Of a DNA stretch of 64,000 bases, positions 63,713 through 64,000 are shown in pieces. The notes under the pieces are model-generated. The model was given only the letters and a program-made list of their open reading frames with translations, had not been told where the DNA came from and searched no databases. The position numbers and the translations under genes are program-made. The stretch spans positions 4,630,063 through 4,694,062 of the forward strand of contig CM041298.1 of assembly GCA_023052935.1 (NCBI GenBank). Direction: 5' to 3'. Position 1 is the stretch's first letter. Each line of letters starts with the position of its first letter. The DNA is from Piezodorus guildinii. Taxonomy: Eukaryota; Arthropoda; Insecta; Hemiptera; Pentatomidae.

Positions 63713-64000
63713 AATCCTTCTCTCTGATTACCATGATATATAGGTAATATCATGACACATTGGTATGTTTTAATCATAAGTACTACCTAAAGAGGCAAAA
63801 AAAAGTAAATTAATTAGGTCGGCTAGTTGAATGAATATAAAACAGTGTTCAAAATTGATTCGTTGATTTCCAAAAGGTACGATATCCATTCTAAGAAATT
63901 TTACAGGAAGCGCGAAAATCACTAATTATTATATTATTAAATTAGCTAATTTGATTTTTTTCGCATTAAAATCCAGAATTGTTTTTTTAGTATATTAATA
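63713..64000. other. No feature recognised
   Basis: AT-rich sequence to the end of the window, with no coding motif or match to the families above. Confidence 0.35.

Overview
The window is AT-rich eukaryotic DNA, most likely from an arthropod and probably an insect. Its retroelement set (Jockey-like and other non-LTR elements, Penelope, gypsy without chromodomain, mariner, hAT MITEs, tRNA-derived SINEs) is typical of insects. I cannot name the species. I found no convincing host protein-coding gene, rRNA or genuine tRNA gene. Nearly everything recognisable is transposable-element DNA, much of it nested, so this reads as an intergenic or heterochromatin-like accessory region. Family names such as 'element H' or 'SINE-A' are labels used only in this annotation.

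Layout. 1-9.2 kb: SINE-A copies, a first full element H (a roughly 0.9-kb non-coding repeat), deleted mariner copies and a hAT MITE with a perfect 8-bp target duplication. 9.2-11 kb: a 5'-truncated LINE with a 12-bp target duplication, and a long (AC)n tract. 11.1-17.8 kb: a near-perfect inverted repeat (arms about 2.88 kb, spacer about 0.95 kb) centred on a Penelope-like element (PLE) that encodes RT and GIY-YIG endonuclease and carries hammerhead-ribozyme motifs. 18-31 kb: nested LINE/SINE debris, a 109-bp tandem repeat (22.3-23.0 kb), a foldback element (24.1-24.9 kb), and a hAT-derived repeat with a mariner inserted and an unoccupied sister site nearby. 31-47 kb: more element H copies, interrupted Jockey-like ORFs and a PLE foldback with ribozymes on both strands. 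47-50 kb: a small hAT MITE and SINEs. 51.7-56.4 kb: an apparently intact gypsy-type LTR retrotransposon on the minus strand, with identical-looking 353-bp LTRs, gag and pol in -1 relation, and a primer-binding region complementary to its own LTR. 56.5-64 kb: SINE-A copies, element H and LINE fragments.

Three things stand out. First, the gypsy element has the layout expected of self-primed reverse transcription (as in Tf1) but is a chromodomain-less element in a probable insect. Second, the PLE palindrome extends past the PLE into a neighbouring repeat, so it is an inverted segmental duplication or an assembly foldback rather than an ordinary PLE insertion. Third, element H has a Helentron/HINE-like architecture, and an empty-site comparison within the window defines its ends.
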